Positions 7,887-14,498 of a DNA stretch of 14,536 nucleotides are shown here, piece after piece. Position 1 is the stretch's first letter. Every line of letters starts with the position of its first letter. Under the pieces are notes generated by a model that made no database searches, had not been told where the DNA came from, and saw only the letters and a program-made list of their open reading frames with translations. The DNA is taken from positions 1-14,536 of the forward strand of contig MCBC01000159.1 in the NCBI GenBank assembly GCA_001723855.1, written 5' to 3'. A program made the translations under genes and the position numbers. This DNA is from Candidatus Altarchaeales archaeon WOR_SM1_86-2 (GTDB taxonomy: Archaea; Altiarchaeota; Altiarchaeia; IMC4; MCBC01).

Positions 7887-8311
7887 TTTTTGATATGAAT
7901 CTCACCGCCCTTTTTAAGGGCCCCTCCCTTCAAAACCTTTGTGAATATTCCTTCTTTTGGCATTACGCATTTGCCGACCTGCTTGTATATATCACATTTG
8001 TCATGGCAGGTCTTACCGATCTGAGTTACTTCAAGAAGAACATCTCCAGCCTCTATTCTTGAGCCGATAGGAAGCGATGTTAAATCAATACTCTCTGTTG
8101 TTATGTTCTCTGCGAAATCCCCGGGATTCACATTTAAGCCCCACGACCTTGCTTTTTCAATACTCTCTACGCCAAGCAGGCTTACCTGCCTGTGCCATGG
8201 CCCCGAATGAGCATCGCCTTCAATACCTGAATTTTCTACTACCCCGCAACTTTCAACAGGCGTCTTCCTCACCCCCCTCTTTGTGCTTATATTGAGAGAT
8301 AGAACTTTCAT
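7883..8311 (-). CDS. MOSC-domain protein
   Basis: A 142-residue single-domain MOSC protein. MOSC domains handle sulfur attached to molybdenum cofactor or iron-sulfur centres, using a conserved cysteine. Seen here are VENSGIEGDAHSG-x-WHRQVSLL (26-46), NPGDFAENI (62-70), LPIGSRIEAG (80-89) and IGKTCHDKC (98-106) with Cys102 the likely active residue, then Cys115 in the GKCVMPKEGIF segment. This layout is that of the stand-alone MOSC proteins often found beside or fused to MoaC or MogA; no moa genes are in the window. It starts 8 bases after thi4 and its TGA overlaps the ATG of the editing-domain gene, so all three are probably one mRNA. Substrate unknown. Confidence 0.9.
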   Translation of the reverse strand: MKVLSLNISTKRGVRKTPVESCGVVENSGIEGDAHSGPWHRQVSLLGVESIEKARSWGLNVNPGDFAENITTESIDLTSLPIGSRIEAGDVLLEVTQIGKTCHDKCDIYKQVGKCVMPKEGIFTKVLKGGALKKGGEIHIKK

Positions 8312-8319
8312 TTATCTGT

Positions 8320-9141
8320 TTAATGTACAATCCCGAGTTCAGTAATAATCTTCTCCTTATGCCTGCCAAGAATTCCAAGCGCGGTCTCTGCCGCCCTTTT
8401 TCCGGAAAACAGCATTCCGCCAAATGTCGGTCCCATTCTCGGCAGTCCGAAAGCGGTTGCAGCTGCCATTCCCGCCACGATCAATCCCGGATAAATTTCA
8501 GATGTATTTTCAACCACCGCGTTTTCAGAACTTTCAACATCCATCGCACCAAAGCCGGGCATTTTCAACAGCCCCCTTTTTTCAAGTGTTTTTGCAACAA
8601 CCGCGTCATGCCCCGTGGCATCAATAACGATTTTTGATTCCATGGCGACGGGATCGACGCAGGTTATTGCTCTCGGCAGTGCTGAGACTGGAGTGAAGTT
8701 AATCACGCAGCCCTCAACTTTATTGTCTCTGAGAATAACATCCTCAAATTTTGTCATGTTTATGGTTTTTACACCCGAATCACATGCTGAGGCAATTAAT
8801 TTTGAGCATGCATGGGGTCCGTCGGCAACAAAAAGTCATTCTTCAACCTCTTTGTAAGGCACGCTGAGTTCATCAAGAATTTTATGTGCAGGGGCCCTGA
8901 TCGTTAATTTATTCATCAAATAGCCTCCAATCCAGAAACCCCCGCCGAGGTAATTGTTACTCTCAATGATCACCACCTTTATACCTTTCTCAGCAAGTTC
9001 TTTTCCGGCCATTAACCCGCTTGGTCCGGCTCCCACGATAATCACATCGCTTTCTGCATACTCCATAAACTCGTTTGAAAACTCTCCAACTATCGCCCTT
9101 GTGATCTGGCTTTCTCTTATTGAACTGAATCGTGTTTCCAT
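8320..9141 (-). pseudogene. thi4: Thi4-type thiazole synthase gene interrupted by in-frame TGA
   Basis: Thi4 makes the thiazole half of thiamine from NAD, glycine and sulfur. The reading frame is 273 codons from the ATG at 9141, the normal archaeal length, but codon 102 (8836-8838) is TGA. Before it: [11 protein letters not shown], the dinucleotide-binding [10 protein letters not shown] (33-42), and the [12 protein letters not shown] glycine-rich loop. After it, with no frame change: [20 protein letters not shown] with Cys161, [47 protein letters not shown]. Relatives have a small residue, often Gly, at the stop position, so a single GGA-to-TGA change would explain it. If TGA stops, pieces of 101 residues and (from ATG 8757) 145 residues result, neither sufficient. 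A TTG at 9153 is an alternative start, but the TATA box favours 9141. First gene of the thi4-MOSC-editing-domain operon. Confidence 0.85.
8836..8838 (-). other. In-frame TGA at codon 102 of thi4
   Basis: Local codons read GAA GAA TGA CTT TTT GTT (E-E-stop-L-F-V). The same frame is open for 101 codons before and 170 after, and protein similarity is continuous across it. Confidence 0.9.
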
Positions 9142-9157
9142 TTTGATTAACAATTGT

Positions 9158-9170
9158 TATTTATATATTA
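9158..9170 (-). promoter_or_regulatory. TATA box of the thi4 operon
   Basis: On the minus strand, TAATATATAAATA is centred about 24 bases before the ATG at 9141. This fits a leaderless or near-leaderless archaeal mRNA and argues against the TTG start at 9153. Confidence 0.6.
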
Positions 9171-9191
9171 ATCTAAATAAAAATAAAAGCA

Positions 9192-10151
9192 TTAACTTTT
9201 TGCAATTTCCTGCACCATATCACTTGCGCTTAAAATCCCAACAGGAATATTAACGCCGTGCACGATTCCGCGCGTCACAATCGGCTTTCTCTTAAAACCC
9301 GGCGGTTGTGAAGCTTCACACGGTCTTTCAAACAAAACAAGAAGACGGTGAATATGTTTATCGTTCATTATCCTCGCGGCGTCTTCAAGCGGTCTGAAGT
9401 GGTCAATACTTTCAATCCCCTGCGTCATAACGTCTCCTGCAATCAATTCATCCAATGTTCTGCCCTCAAATTCCCCGGTAAATGCTTTTAAAATATCAAT
9501 ATCCGAAACGATCCCGATCATTTCCCCGTCATCTGTTATTACAACGACCCCCTTAATATCTTTCTCTGAAAGGATTTTCGAAACCTCCTTAATTCCCGCA
9601 GTTATGGGGACCATTATAACACCCGAGGTCATAACCTCGTAAATTTTCTTTTTCCTTACTTCGACCCCTGACTTTTCACTCGCGGCGTCTAACCTCTCAT
9701 ATTTTTCAAATCTCGAATAAAATGCTTCCGGTTCTTCTCTTGAGGTTTTTGCTATTTCTTTTGCTATATCCGATGTACTTAATATTCCCGCAGGATTCCC
9801 GCCTGAAAGCACTAAAAGCCGGTGAATTCCATTTTCATTTAATAACCCAATTGCGTGTTTTAAACTGTCCCCGGCAGTTACGGTAATCACATTTGTTGTC
9901 ATCATATCCCCTGCTTTTACAGGGCAATCACCCGGTTCTTTGCATTTTTCTTTGCATTTTTCAAAAGTTCTCATAATGTCCGTGTCCGAAACCACGCCCG
10001 TGATCTTCCCGTTTGCATCTTTCACAATAACGCAGGAAATATGATGCTCTGCCATGATCTTGCACATATTTTTTGCATATGTATCCCCGGTCACTGTAAC
10101 TACGCCGTGATGCATTACTTCCTCTACTTTTTTATTTTCTATTGATTCCAT
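9192..10151 (-). CDS. Four-CBS-domain protein with inserted Cys cluster
   Basis: A soluble protein of 319 residues built from two Bateman pairs, apparently an old internal duplication. The four CBS units start at VEEVMHHGVVTV (9), AGDMMTTNVITV (80), IYEVMTSGVIMV (170) and AGDVMTQGIESI (238). The second and fourth share IHRLLVL and GILS-x-SD near their ends. The first pair has a loop with C66, C70 and C76 (CX3CX5C) between CBS1 and CBS2; the matching loop of the second pair has no Cys. The fourth CBS carries an insertion of about 28 residues after LLVLFERP. CBS pairs usually sense adenine nucleotides; the Cys loop could bind a metal or sense redox state (inference). It follows the membrane Fe-S gene by 42 bases on the same strand and is probably co-transcribed. 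Confidence 0.9.
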   Translation of the reverse strand: MESIENKKVEEVMHHGVVTVTGDTYAKNMCKIMAEHHISCVIVKDANGKITGVVSDTDIMRTFEKCKEKCKEPGDCPVKAGDMMTTNVITVTAGDSLKHAIGLLNENGIHRLLVLSGGNPAGILSTSDIAKEIAKTSREEPEAFYSRFEKYERLDAASEKSGVEVRKKKIYEVMTSGVIMVPITAGIKEVSKILSEKDIKGVVVITDDGEMIGIVSDIDILKAFTGEFEGRTLDELIAGDVMTQGIESIDHFRPLEDAARIMNDKHIHRLLVLFERPCEASQPPGFKRKPIVTRGIVHGVNIPVGILSASDMVQEIAKS

Positions 10152-10193
10152 TTTTTTCCAAAATCTTTTAATTATTTTTTAAATTAATTGCAT

Positions 10194-11600
10194 TCATGGA
10201 CTCCCGATAACCAGCCAGTTGTAAATCGTTAATATAAACACGATTCCGAAGAATATCACTGTTAACATGAACGGAGCCGCGCTTAGCATTCCCTGCTTTG
10301 GATCCTCCCCGAAGTTTATTTTCGAGATTTTCCATATTATATACAATGACCCTAGTACCCCGAAAACCGACACGAACAGTATCAAAAACCATCCTTCGGC
10401 GCTCCTGGATAAAATAAGCGCTCCCGGATTTTCCAGCGCTCCTGTTTTTATCGCTTCAGCGGTTGATGTCCCGAAAGGATCGTTGATCACATGCGGCAGG
10501 TATCCTATCTGCCCGATGAACTTGTTGAAGTGCTTCGCGAGGTGCAGGCTCAGTATAAGCGGGATAAACCCGAGAACGTAAATTTTAATGTAATTCCATA
10601 TACTTTCCCCCCGCGCCAGAACCGCCGATGCGGTTCCCGTAAGCCCAAAAATAACCGCCGGCAGGACTATGAAAAGGAACAAGCTTTCCCATATAAGGTA
10701 GCCTCCGGTTGCCGTATCAAATATCGTCTCAAACCCCGTTAAATCCGCTATAACGCCCGGGACAAACAATATCGCTTTATCTACGACTTCCCATTCCTCC
10801 CCGACTTCACCTATCACTATCCCAAGCAGGAGCATTGCAGCTATCGCTCCCGCAGTGCTTCTTTTAGGCGAATCCCAGAGTCCCCTGAAGAAAGGTCTCA
10901 GTCTAAAAGCGATGTTGTCGTGCGGGCAATATTTTACGCACTGCATGCACAAAAGGCACCCCTCCTGCTGCTGAGCATCCATTGCCCCCATATACAGCTT
11001 GTTCTGGCAGTGCTTGACGCACTCCTTGTCCCTGCATTCCCTGCATTTATTTAGGTCGGCAGACCTGAGTTCCGTCGGCGAGCATCTTGTGTAGTTGCCC
11101 AGGAAACCTATCAAAGGGCAGAAGTTTTTACAGTAAGCATGTCTTTCAAACAACAGCGCAATAACTATCGGGTAAGCCAGAATCAGCACCAGGTAAATTG
11201 CCGACATGTACGCAAAATGGCTCACCCCGTAACCTACAACCGTTGTGTGCAAAACAAAAACACCCAGGACCATGGTTAACACTATCGTTACCCCGTGCTT
11301 TGTAATCCACCTCGGTACCTTTATCTGCAATCCGAAACGGTCAATTTTGTCGGCAATCAATTTCTGGTGGCACATCGTGCACCACATCCTTCCGGCTAAC
11401 AATACCATAAAGATTATCATGGGCCACCAGACCACCCAGATTAAAAATGATGTCGCGTTTGTGTACCGCAGGTCTTCACTTAGCATTCCCCACCCTATGT
11501 AGATGAGTACAAATACCGATATAAGGTTTCCAACCTGCATTAACCTCAGTGGTATTGGCAAGTGTTTTTTGTTCGCTCCCAATATTTTTAGTAAGTCCAT
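10194..11600 (-). CDS. Membrane ferredoxin-type 4Fe-4S protein, NapH/NosR-like
   Basis: 468 residues from the ATG at 11600. Membrane helices lie at roughly 20-40, 52-72, 103-123, 130-152, 250-268, 300-330, 340-375 and in the C-terminal 60 residues. Between them is a cytoplasm- or exterior-facing cysteine region: CTMC (74-77), CKNFCP (157-162), Cys173, then C186-X2-C189-X4-C194-X3-C198 and C215-X2-C218-X2-C221-X3-CP, enough for two 4Fe-4S clusters. This is the NapH/NosR/CcoG-type arrangement, used to pass electrons from quinols or other carriers across the membrane. An upstream in-frame start at 11681 would place the TATA box inside the gene and add a non-family N-terminus, so 11600 is chosen. 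No reductase partner is present; the following CBS protein may regulate it (inference). Confidence 0.87.
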   Translation of the reverse strand: MDLLKILGANKKHLPIPLRLMQVGNLISVFVLIYIGWGMLSEDLRYTNATSFLIWVVWWPMIIFMVLLAGRMWCTMCHQKLIADKIDRFGLQIKVPRWITKHGVTIVLTMVLGVFVLHTTVVGYGVSHFAYMSAIYLVLILAYPIVIALLFERHAYCKNFCPLIGFLGNYTRCSPTELRSADLNKCRECRDKECVKHCQNKLYMGAMDAQQQEGCLLCMQCVKYCPHDNIAFRLRPFFRGLWDSPKRSTAGAIAAMLLLGIVIGEVGEEWEVVDKAILFVPGVIADLTGFETIFDTATGGYLIWESLFLFIVLPAVIFGLTGTASAVLARGESIWNYIKIYVLGFIPLILSLHLAKHFNKFIGQIGYLPHVINDPFGTSTAEAIKTGALENPGALILSRSAEGWFLILFVSVFGVLGSLYIIWKISKINFGEDPKQGMLSAAPFMLTVIFFGIVFILTIYNWLVIGSP

Positions 11601-11631
11601 CTCTTTTATATTTTTCTTGTTTTTATTCGGG

Positions 11632-11644
11632 ATTATAAATATAT
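11632..11644 (-). promoter_or_regulatory. TATA box of the membrane Fe-S gene
   Basis: Minus-strand ATATATTTATAAT, centred about 37 bases before the ATG at 11600, predicts a transcript start near 11612 and a leader of about 12 bases. Confidence 0.55.
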
Positions 11645-11674
11645 CACATTGTACTATTAAATATTTTGCATAAT

Positions 11675-11696
11675 TTATCATGAATAATCATGATAA
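11675..11696. promoter_or_regulatory. Palindromic operator-like site
   Basis: TTATCATGA (11675-11683), four-base spacer, TCATGATAA (11688-11696): a perfect 9-bp inverted repeat about 35-60 bases upstream of the TATA box of the membrane Fe-S gene. A shorter one, TTAAC-TATT-GTTAA, follows at 11700-11713. The position fits a transcription-factor site rather than a terminator. The regulator is unknown. Confidence 0.5.
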
Positions 11697-11787
11697 TTAT
11701 TAACTATTGTTAATTTGAATATAAAAAGGTTTTTTGCAATTTACAAACAAAATCAATAAAACAACCCGGATCAAGGGTGTGCTTCCT

Positions 11788-11810
11788 CGGCGGGTATACA
11801 GCTCCCGCCG
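11788..11810. other. GC-rich hairpin in AT-rich intergenic DNA
   Basis: CGGCGGG (11788-11794), nine-base loop, CCCGCCG (11804-11810) forms a perfect 7-bp stem, within a GC-rich patch at about 11764-11824. Flanking CCCGG (11765-11769) and CCGGG (11814-11818) could form a second, enclosing stem. It lies between divergent genes and outside both, about 60 bases before the TATA box at 11868. It does not fold as a tRNA and has no T-tract. It may be a small structured RNA or a protein site. Confidence 0.45.
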
Positions 11811-11867
11811 GGCCCGGGGAATCCTTCAATCAAGCCGAGAGATGTTAAAATTGTCAGATACATTCGA

Positions 11868-11906
11868 TTTTTATAGATAAAATAATAATAACCAAAAAAA
11901 GAGGGT
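11868..11906 (+). promoter_or_regulatory. TATA box and ribosome site of the radical SAM gene
   Basis: TTTTTATAG at 11868-11876 predicts a transcript start near 11898. GAGGGT at 11901-11906 is a Shine-Dalgarno-like site 11 bases before the ATG at 11918. Confidence 0.55.
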
Positions 11907-11917
11907 AATTTTCACAG

Positions 11918-12922
11918 ATGGAAAAAGAAATTTACGAACATGAAGCGCGGGAAATATTTTCATCAGAATCTCTTGATAATCTCCTGCAGGTTTCATTATC
12001 CATGTCTCAAAAAAAATTTGGTAAAGAAATTGATTTCTATGCCCCGAGTTTTATAAAATACGATACAGTGGGGCTTAAGAACGATCCGCTGGATTTTCCC
12101 GCTGTCTCCGTTACAGGGAGAAAATGTGCATTAAACTGCGATCACTGCAAAAAGCATCTGCTGGAAACAATGATCCCTGCGCAAACTCCGGAAAAACTTC
12201 TTGAAGTATGCATGGACTTGAACGGAAGATGCTCAAGAGGCTGTTTGATCAGCGGCGGGGCGGACCCCGAAGGTATGGTGCCTCTAAAAAAATTTACGGG
12301 TGCGATAAAACAGATAAAGGAGGAGACTGATTTAACACTCGCGGTCCATACCGGATTAATTGACAGCGAGACCGCGAAGGGTCTTGCAGATGCCAGAATC
12401 GATATAGCCTTGATCGATGTGATAGGGGGTGCGGAAACCATTAAGAATGTGTATCACCTGGACGCTAAACCAGCGGATTTTGAGGATTCCATGATGTACC
12501 TAAAAAAATTCGGGGTCAGGATTGCACCGCATATCGTCATCGGGCTTAACTACGGAAAGATTTCCGGGGAATTCCATGCTTTAGGCATGCTTCAAAAGGT
12601 TAAGCCCGAGGCGATTGTCTTCGTTGGTTTGATGCCTTTCAAGAACACGCCGATGTTTTCGATTGCTCCCCCGAAGGCAGAAGATATCGCAAAGTTCATT
12701 TCAACCGCGAGATTGATGTTCCCGAAAACGCCGTTAATACTTGGATGCGCAAGGAACAGGAAGGATAAAGCGGAACTTGACAGGTTGGCAGTAAAAGCGG
12801 GAATCAACGCGATAGCCCATCCCTCAAAGACCGCGATTGAAGAAGCAGAGAAAATGGGGCTTAAAATTAACTTCGAGCCTGCATGCTGCGCTGAATATGC
12901 CCTGCTGAGGGGCAACATATAA
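11918..12922 (+). CDS. Radical SAM protein, COG1856 (biotin/lipoyl synthase-like) type
   Basis: 334 residues. CALNCDHC gives the canonical CX3CX2C (C70, C74, C77) that holds the [4Fe-4S] cluster which cleaves S-adenosylmethionine. CLISGGADPEG (109-119) is the GG-type SAM contact, and AVHTGLID, ALIDVIGG, APHIVIGLNYGK and FVGLMPFKNTPM mark the strands of the TIM barrel. Extra cysteines at C105 and C109 and a CC pair in FEPACCAEYAL near the C-terminus could hold a second cluster. The fold is that of uncharacterised archaeal biotin-synthase-like proteins (COG1856), a group to which the two-protein archaeal lipoyl synthases (LipS1/LipS2) appear related; the link is from memory and a direct assignment is not justified. 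No lipoate or glycine-cleavage gene is nearby. It has its own promoter and ribosome site and is monocistronic in appearance. Confidence 0.85.
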   Translation: MEKEIYEHEAREIFSSESLDNLLQVSLSMSQKKFGKEIDFYAPSFIKYDTVGLKNDPLDFPAVSVTGRKCALNCDHCKKHLLETMIPAQTPEKLLEVCMDLNGRCSRGCLISGGADPEGMVPLKKFTGAIKQIKEETDLTLAVHTGLIDSETAKGLADARIDIALIDVIGGAETIKNVYHLDAKPADFEDSMMYLKKFGVRIAPHIVIGLNYGKISGEFHALGMLQKVKPEAIVFVGLMPFKNTPMFSIAPPKAEDIAKFISTARLMFPKTPLILGCARNRKDKAELDRLAVKAGINAIAHPSKTAIEEAEKMGLKINFEPACCAEYALLRGNI

Positions 12923-12952
12923 ACCATGGATTATGGAGCGACGCCTGTAAGA

Positions 12953-13002
12953 TGACAAAAATCCCTATATTTAAGTTTTTAGTTTACTATTTTAATTCTT
13001 AA
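12953..13002 (+). repeat. 50-bp direct repeat, copy 1
   Basis: Begins tgacaaaaatccc and ends in ttttaattcttaa. It matches 14104-14153 at 45 of 50 positions with no gap. The TATTTAAG element inside it, followed by the ATG at 13018, suggests a promoter or control role. Confidence 0.8.
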
Positions 13003-13017
13003 TAGTAATAGATAAGG

Positions 13018-14010
13018 ATGGTAACGCTAAATGAAGAACTTGATAAGTACACAAAGCTTGAAGAAATTCAAGCACTCATTAATGGTGAAGTTATGGAGTC
13101 TTTAATACTTGGGTATAAAGGTTCGGATGCACTCGATAAAACACCAAAGAAAAGATATGGAATTTCAAAAGATATTTCTGCATTTGCAAATTCTGCTGGA
13201 GGCACAATTATTTACGGGATTGGAGAGGATAATCATAGGCCTAGAGGGGATATAGAATGGATGGATGACATAGGTCGGGAAAGAGAAACGCTTGAAAATG
13301 TGATTTTGTCAAGAATAAGCCGCAGGATAGAGAATTTTAGGGTTCATGCAATCAAAAATCCAGATGATGATTCAGAGGGAATTTTAGTTGTCAATGTTTT
13401 GCAGAGTCATACTGTCCACATGGCAAGTGATAATAGGTACTATAAACGAAGAAATTTTAGGGTTGTTCCGATGGAAGATTATGAAGTTAGGGATATAATG
13501 TTCAGGCGTAAAAAACCGGACATAGATGTTGTTCTCAAACCCCAGGATAAAGAAGTGGTGTGGGAAGAAAATTTTTCAGCGCCGATTGATATTGAAGTGG
13601 TTATTCATAATTATGGGGGCTTTGTAGCAAGACACATATCAGGGGGCTTTAAATTTCCCGGGAGCATATCTAATCCACAGGATTTAATTGCTTATTGTTA
13701 TTATAATAATCGAGGGATTCCTATGCACTATGCTACTCAATATACCAAAACAAATGCGACAGAATTTGATTGTGATAATAGACTTCTACAAATCCCAGGC
13801 ACTCTTGGTGCTATGGCAATGGCAACGTTACCACCTTTAATATCGCAACCAAACACATGCACCTCAATTGGAAAAATAACTCCTAGGTTGCAAAAAGATT
13901 ATAGATCAGGAACTATAGAATATTGGATCCTTGCAGAACATATGAAATTGAAAGAAGGCAAATTTGAATTATCTTTAAAAGATAATAGAATCCAGATCAG
14001 AAAGGTCTAA
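13018..14010 (+). CDS. AlbA_2/Schlafen-type domain protein with unknown C-terminal domain
   Basis: 330 residues. The N-terminal part (about 20-165) is an AlbA_2 (Schlafen AlbA, formerly AAA_4) domain: ESLILGYKGS (27-36), ISKDISAFANSAGGTIIYGI (49-68), LVVNVLQSHTVH, then YYKRRNFRV-x-PMEDYEVRDIM. The family normally reads E-S-x2-L-E-F-K; here the second acidic residue is Gly32, so the acidic pair thought to matter for Schlafen nuclease activity is incomplete. Residues 170-330 look beta-rich and match nothing I recognise. Members occur as regulators, in defence systems and near mobile DNA. By eye it is AT-richer than the radical SAM gene upstream and it lies between two copies of a 50-bp repeat, signs of accessory origin. 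Start ATG follows AAGG very closely; no better start exists. Confidence 0.8.
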   Translation: MVTLNEELDKYTKLEEIQALINGEVMESLILGYKGSDALDKTPKKRYGISKDISAFANSAGGTIIYGIGEDNHRPRGDIEWMDDIGRERETLENVILSRISRRIENFRVHAIKNPDDDSEGILVVNVLQSHTVHMASDNRYYKRRNFRVVPMEDYEVRDIMFRRKKPDIDVVLKPQDKEVVWEENFSAPIDIEVVIHNYGGFVARHISGGFKFPGSISNPQDLIAYCYYNNRGIPMHYATQYTKTNATEFDCDNRLLQIPGTLGAMAMATLPPLISQPNTCTSIGKITPRLQKDYRSGTIEYWILAEHMKLKEGKFELSLKDNRIQIRKV

Positions 14011-14103
14011 AAGCTTTAAAAAATACCTCCAAAAAACATAAAAACCAACGGAAATAGAAAAAAAGCGGGGGGAAATCTGGGAAGAGAAGCAGGTATATAA
14101 ATT

Positions 14104-14153
14104 TGACAAAAATCCCGGTATTTAAGTGTTTAGTTTGCTATTTTAATTTTTAA
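14104..14153 (+). repeat. 50-bp direct repeat, copy 2
   Basis: Begins tgacaaaaatcccgg and ends in ttttaatttttaa. It lies 28 bases before the small gene at 14181, and 1151 bases from copy 1. Five substitutions separate the copies. Confidence 0.8.
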
Positions 14154-14180
14154 ATTCAAATAATTATTAAAAAATAAAAA

Positions 14181-14372
14181 ATGCCCGAGTTGTTAAGTAG
14201 AGTGGAATACGCAAGTATCGGTTTTCCAACAAAAATTAAGGTAATAGGTACTAGAATAACGAAAAAGAAGCACTTTGCTCCTGAGCAGATGCTTGGTGCT
14301 TTAGAGAATTGGTTCAGGGGAAAAAGTTCTGTGGAGTGGATAAGGGATGTTAGGGAGAGTGAAGAATTATAA
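14181..14372 (+). CDS. Small hypothetical protein, 63 residues
   Basis: Not recognised. The protein is basic in its first half (TKIKVIGTRITKKKHF) and acidic at the end (VEWIRDVRESEEL). The TKIKVI and VEWI-x-D segments faintly recall small AbrB-like proteins that sit next to transposase genes, but the spacing between them is unusual and this is only a hint. The ATG follows an A-rich stretch without a ribosome site. The upstream 50-bp repeat, shared with the AlbA_2 gene, suggests that both are expressed or were mobilised in the same way. Coding status is uncertain but likely. Confidence 0.45.
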   Translation: MPELLSRVEYASIGFPTKIKVIGTRITKKKHFAPEQMLGALENWFRGKSSVEWIRDVRESEEL

Positions 14373-14498
14373 ACAATAGTAACTATTAAGTTTTTTGTGG
14401 TTTTGACATAAAAATGTACTATAACAAGTACCTTTCAAATATATAAACGACAGCAATAATAGAACCTTTTTATATAACAAATCTAATTCTATAAAAAA
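14373..14498 (+). promoter_or_regulatory. AT-rich spacer with TATA box
   Basis: No gene. AATAGTAACTATT at 14374-14386 is a short near-palindrome just after the small gene. TTTTTATATAAC at 14467-14478 is a strong TATA box whose centre is 26 bases before the ATG at 14499, the spacing of a leaderless archaeal gene. Confidence 0.5.

Noticed and set aside
8836..8838. TGA in thi4 as selenocysteine or a reassigned sense codon
   Set aside because: The MOSC and membrane Fe-S genes end at TGA, so it is not generally reassigned. Selenocysteine at a non-catalytic Gly-type site would be unexpected, and no SECIS-like hairpin was evident near the gene.
10168..10392. Minus-strand 74-residue frame overlapping the end of the membrane Fe-S gene
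   Set aside because: It lies in another frame of a well-supported gene and resembles nothing.
11601..11681. Longer start of the membrane Fe-S gene at 11681
   Set aside because: The TATA box at 11632-11644 and part of the palindrome would fall inside the coding region, and the added residues are not family-like.
11764..11824. tRNA gene at the GC-rich island
   Set aside because: There is no T-arm consensus, no acceptor stem and no 7-base anticodon loop.
12953..14153. CRISPR or insertion-sequence ends at the 50-bp repeats
   Set aside because: Only two copies more than 1 kb apart, in direct orientation, with no transposase between them and no spacer array.
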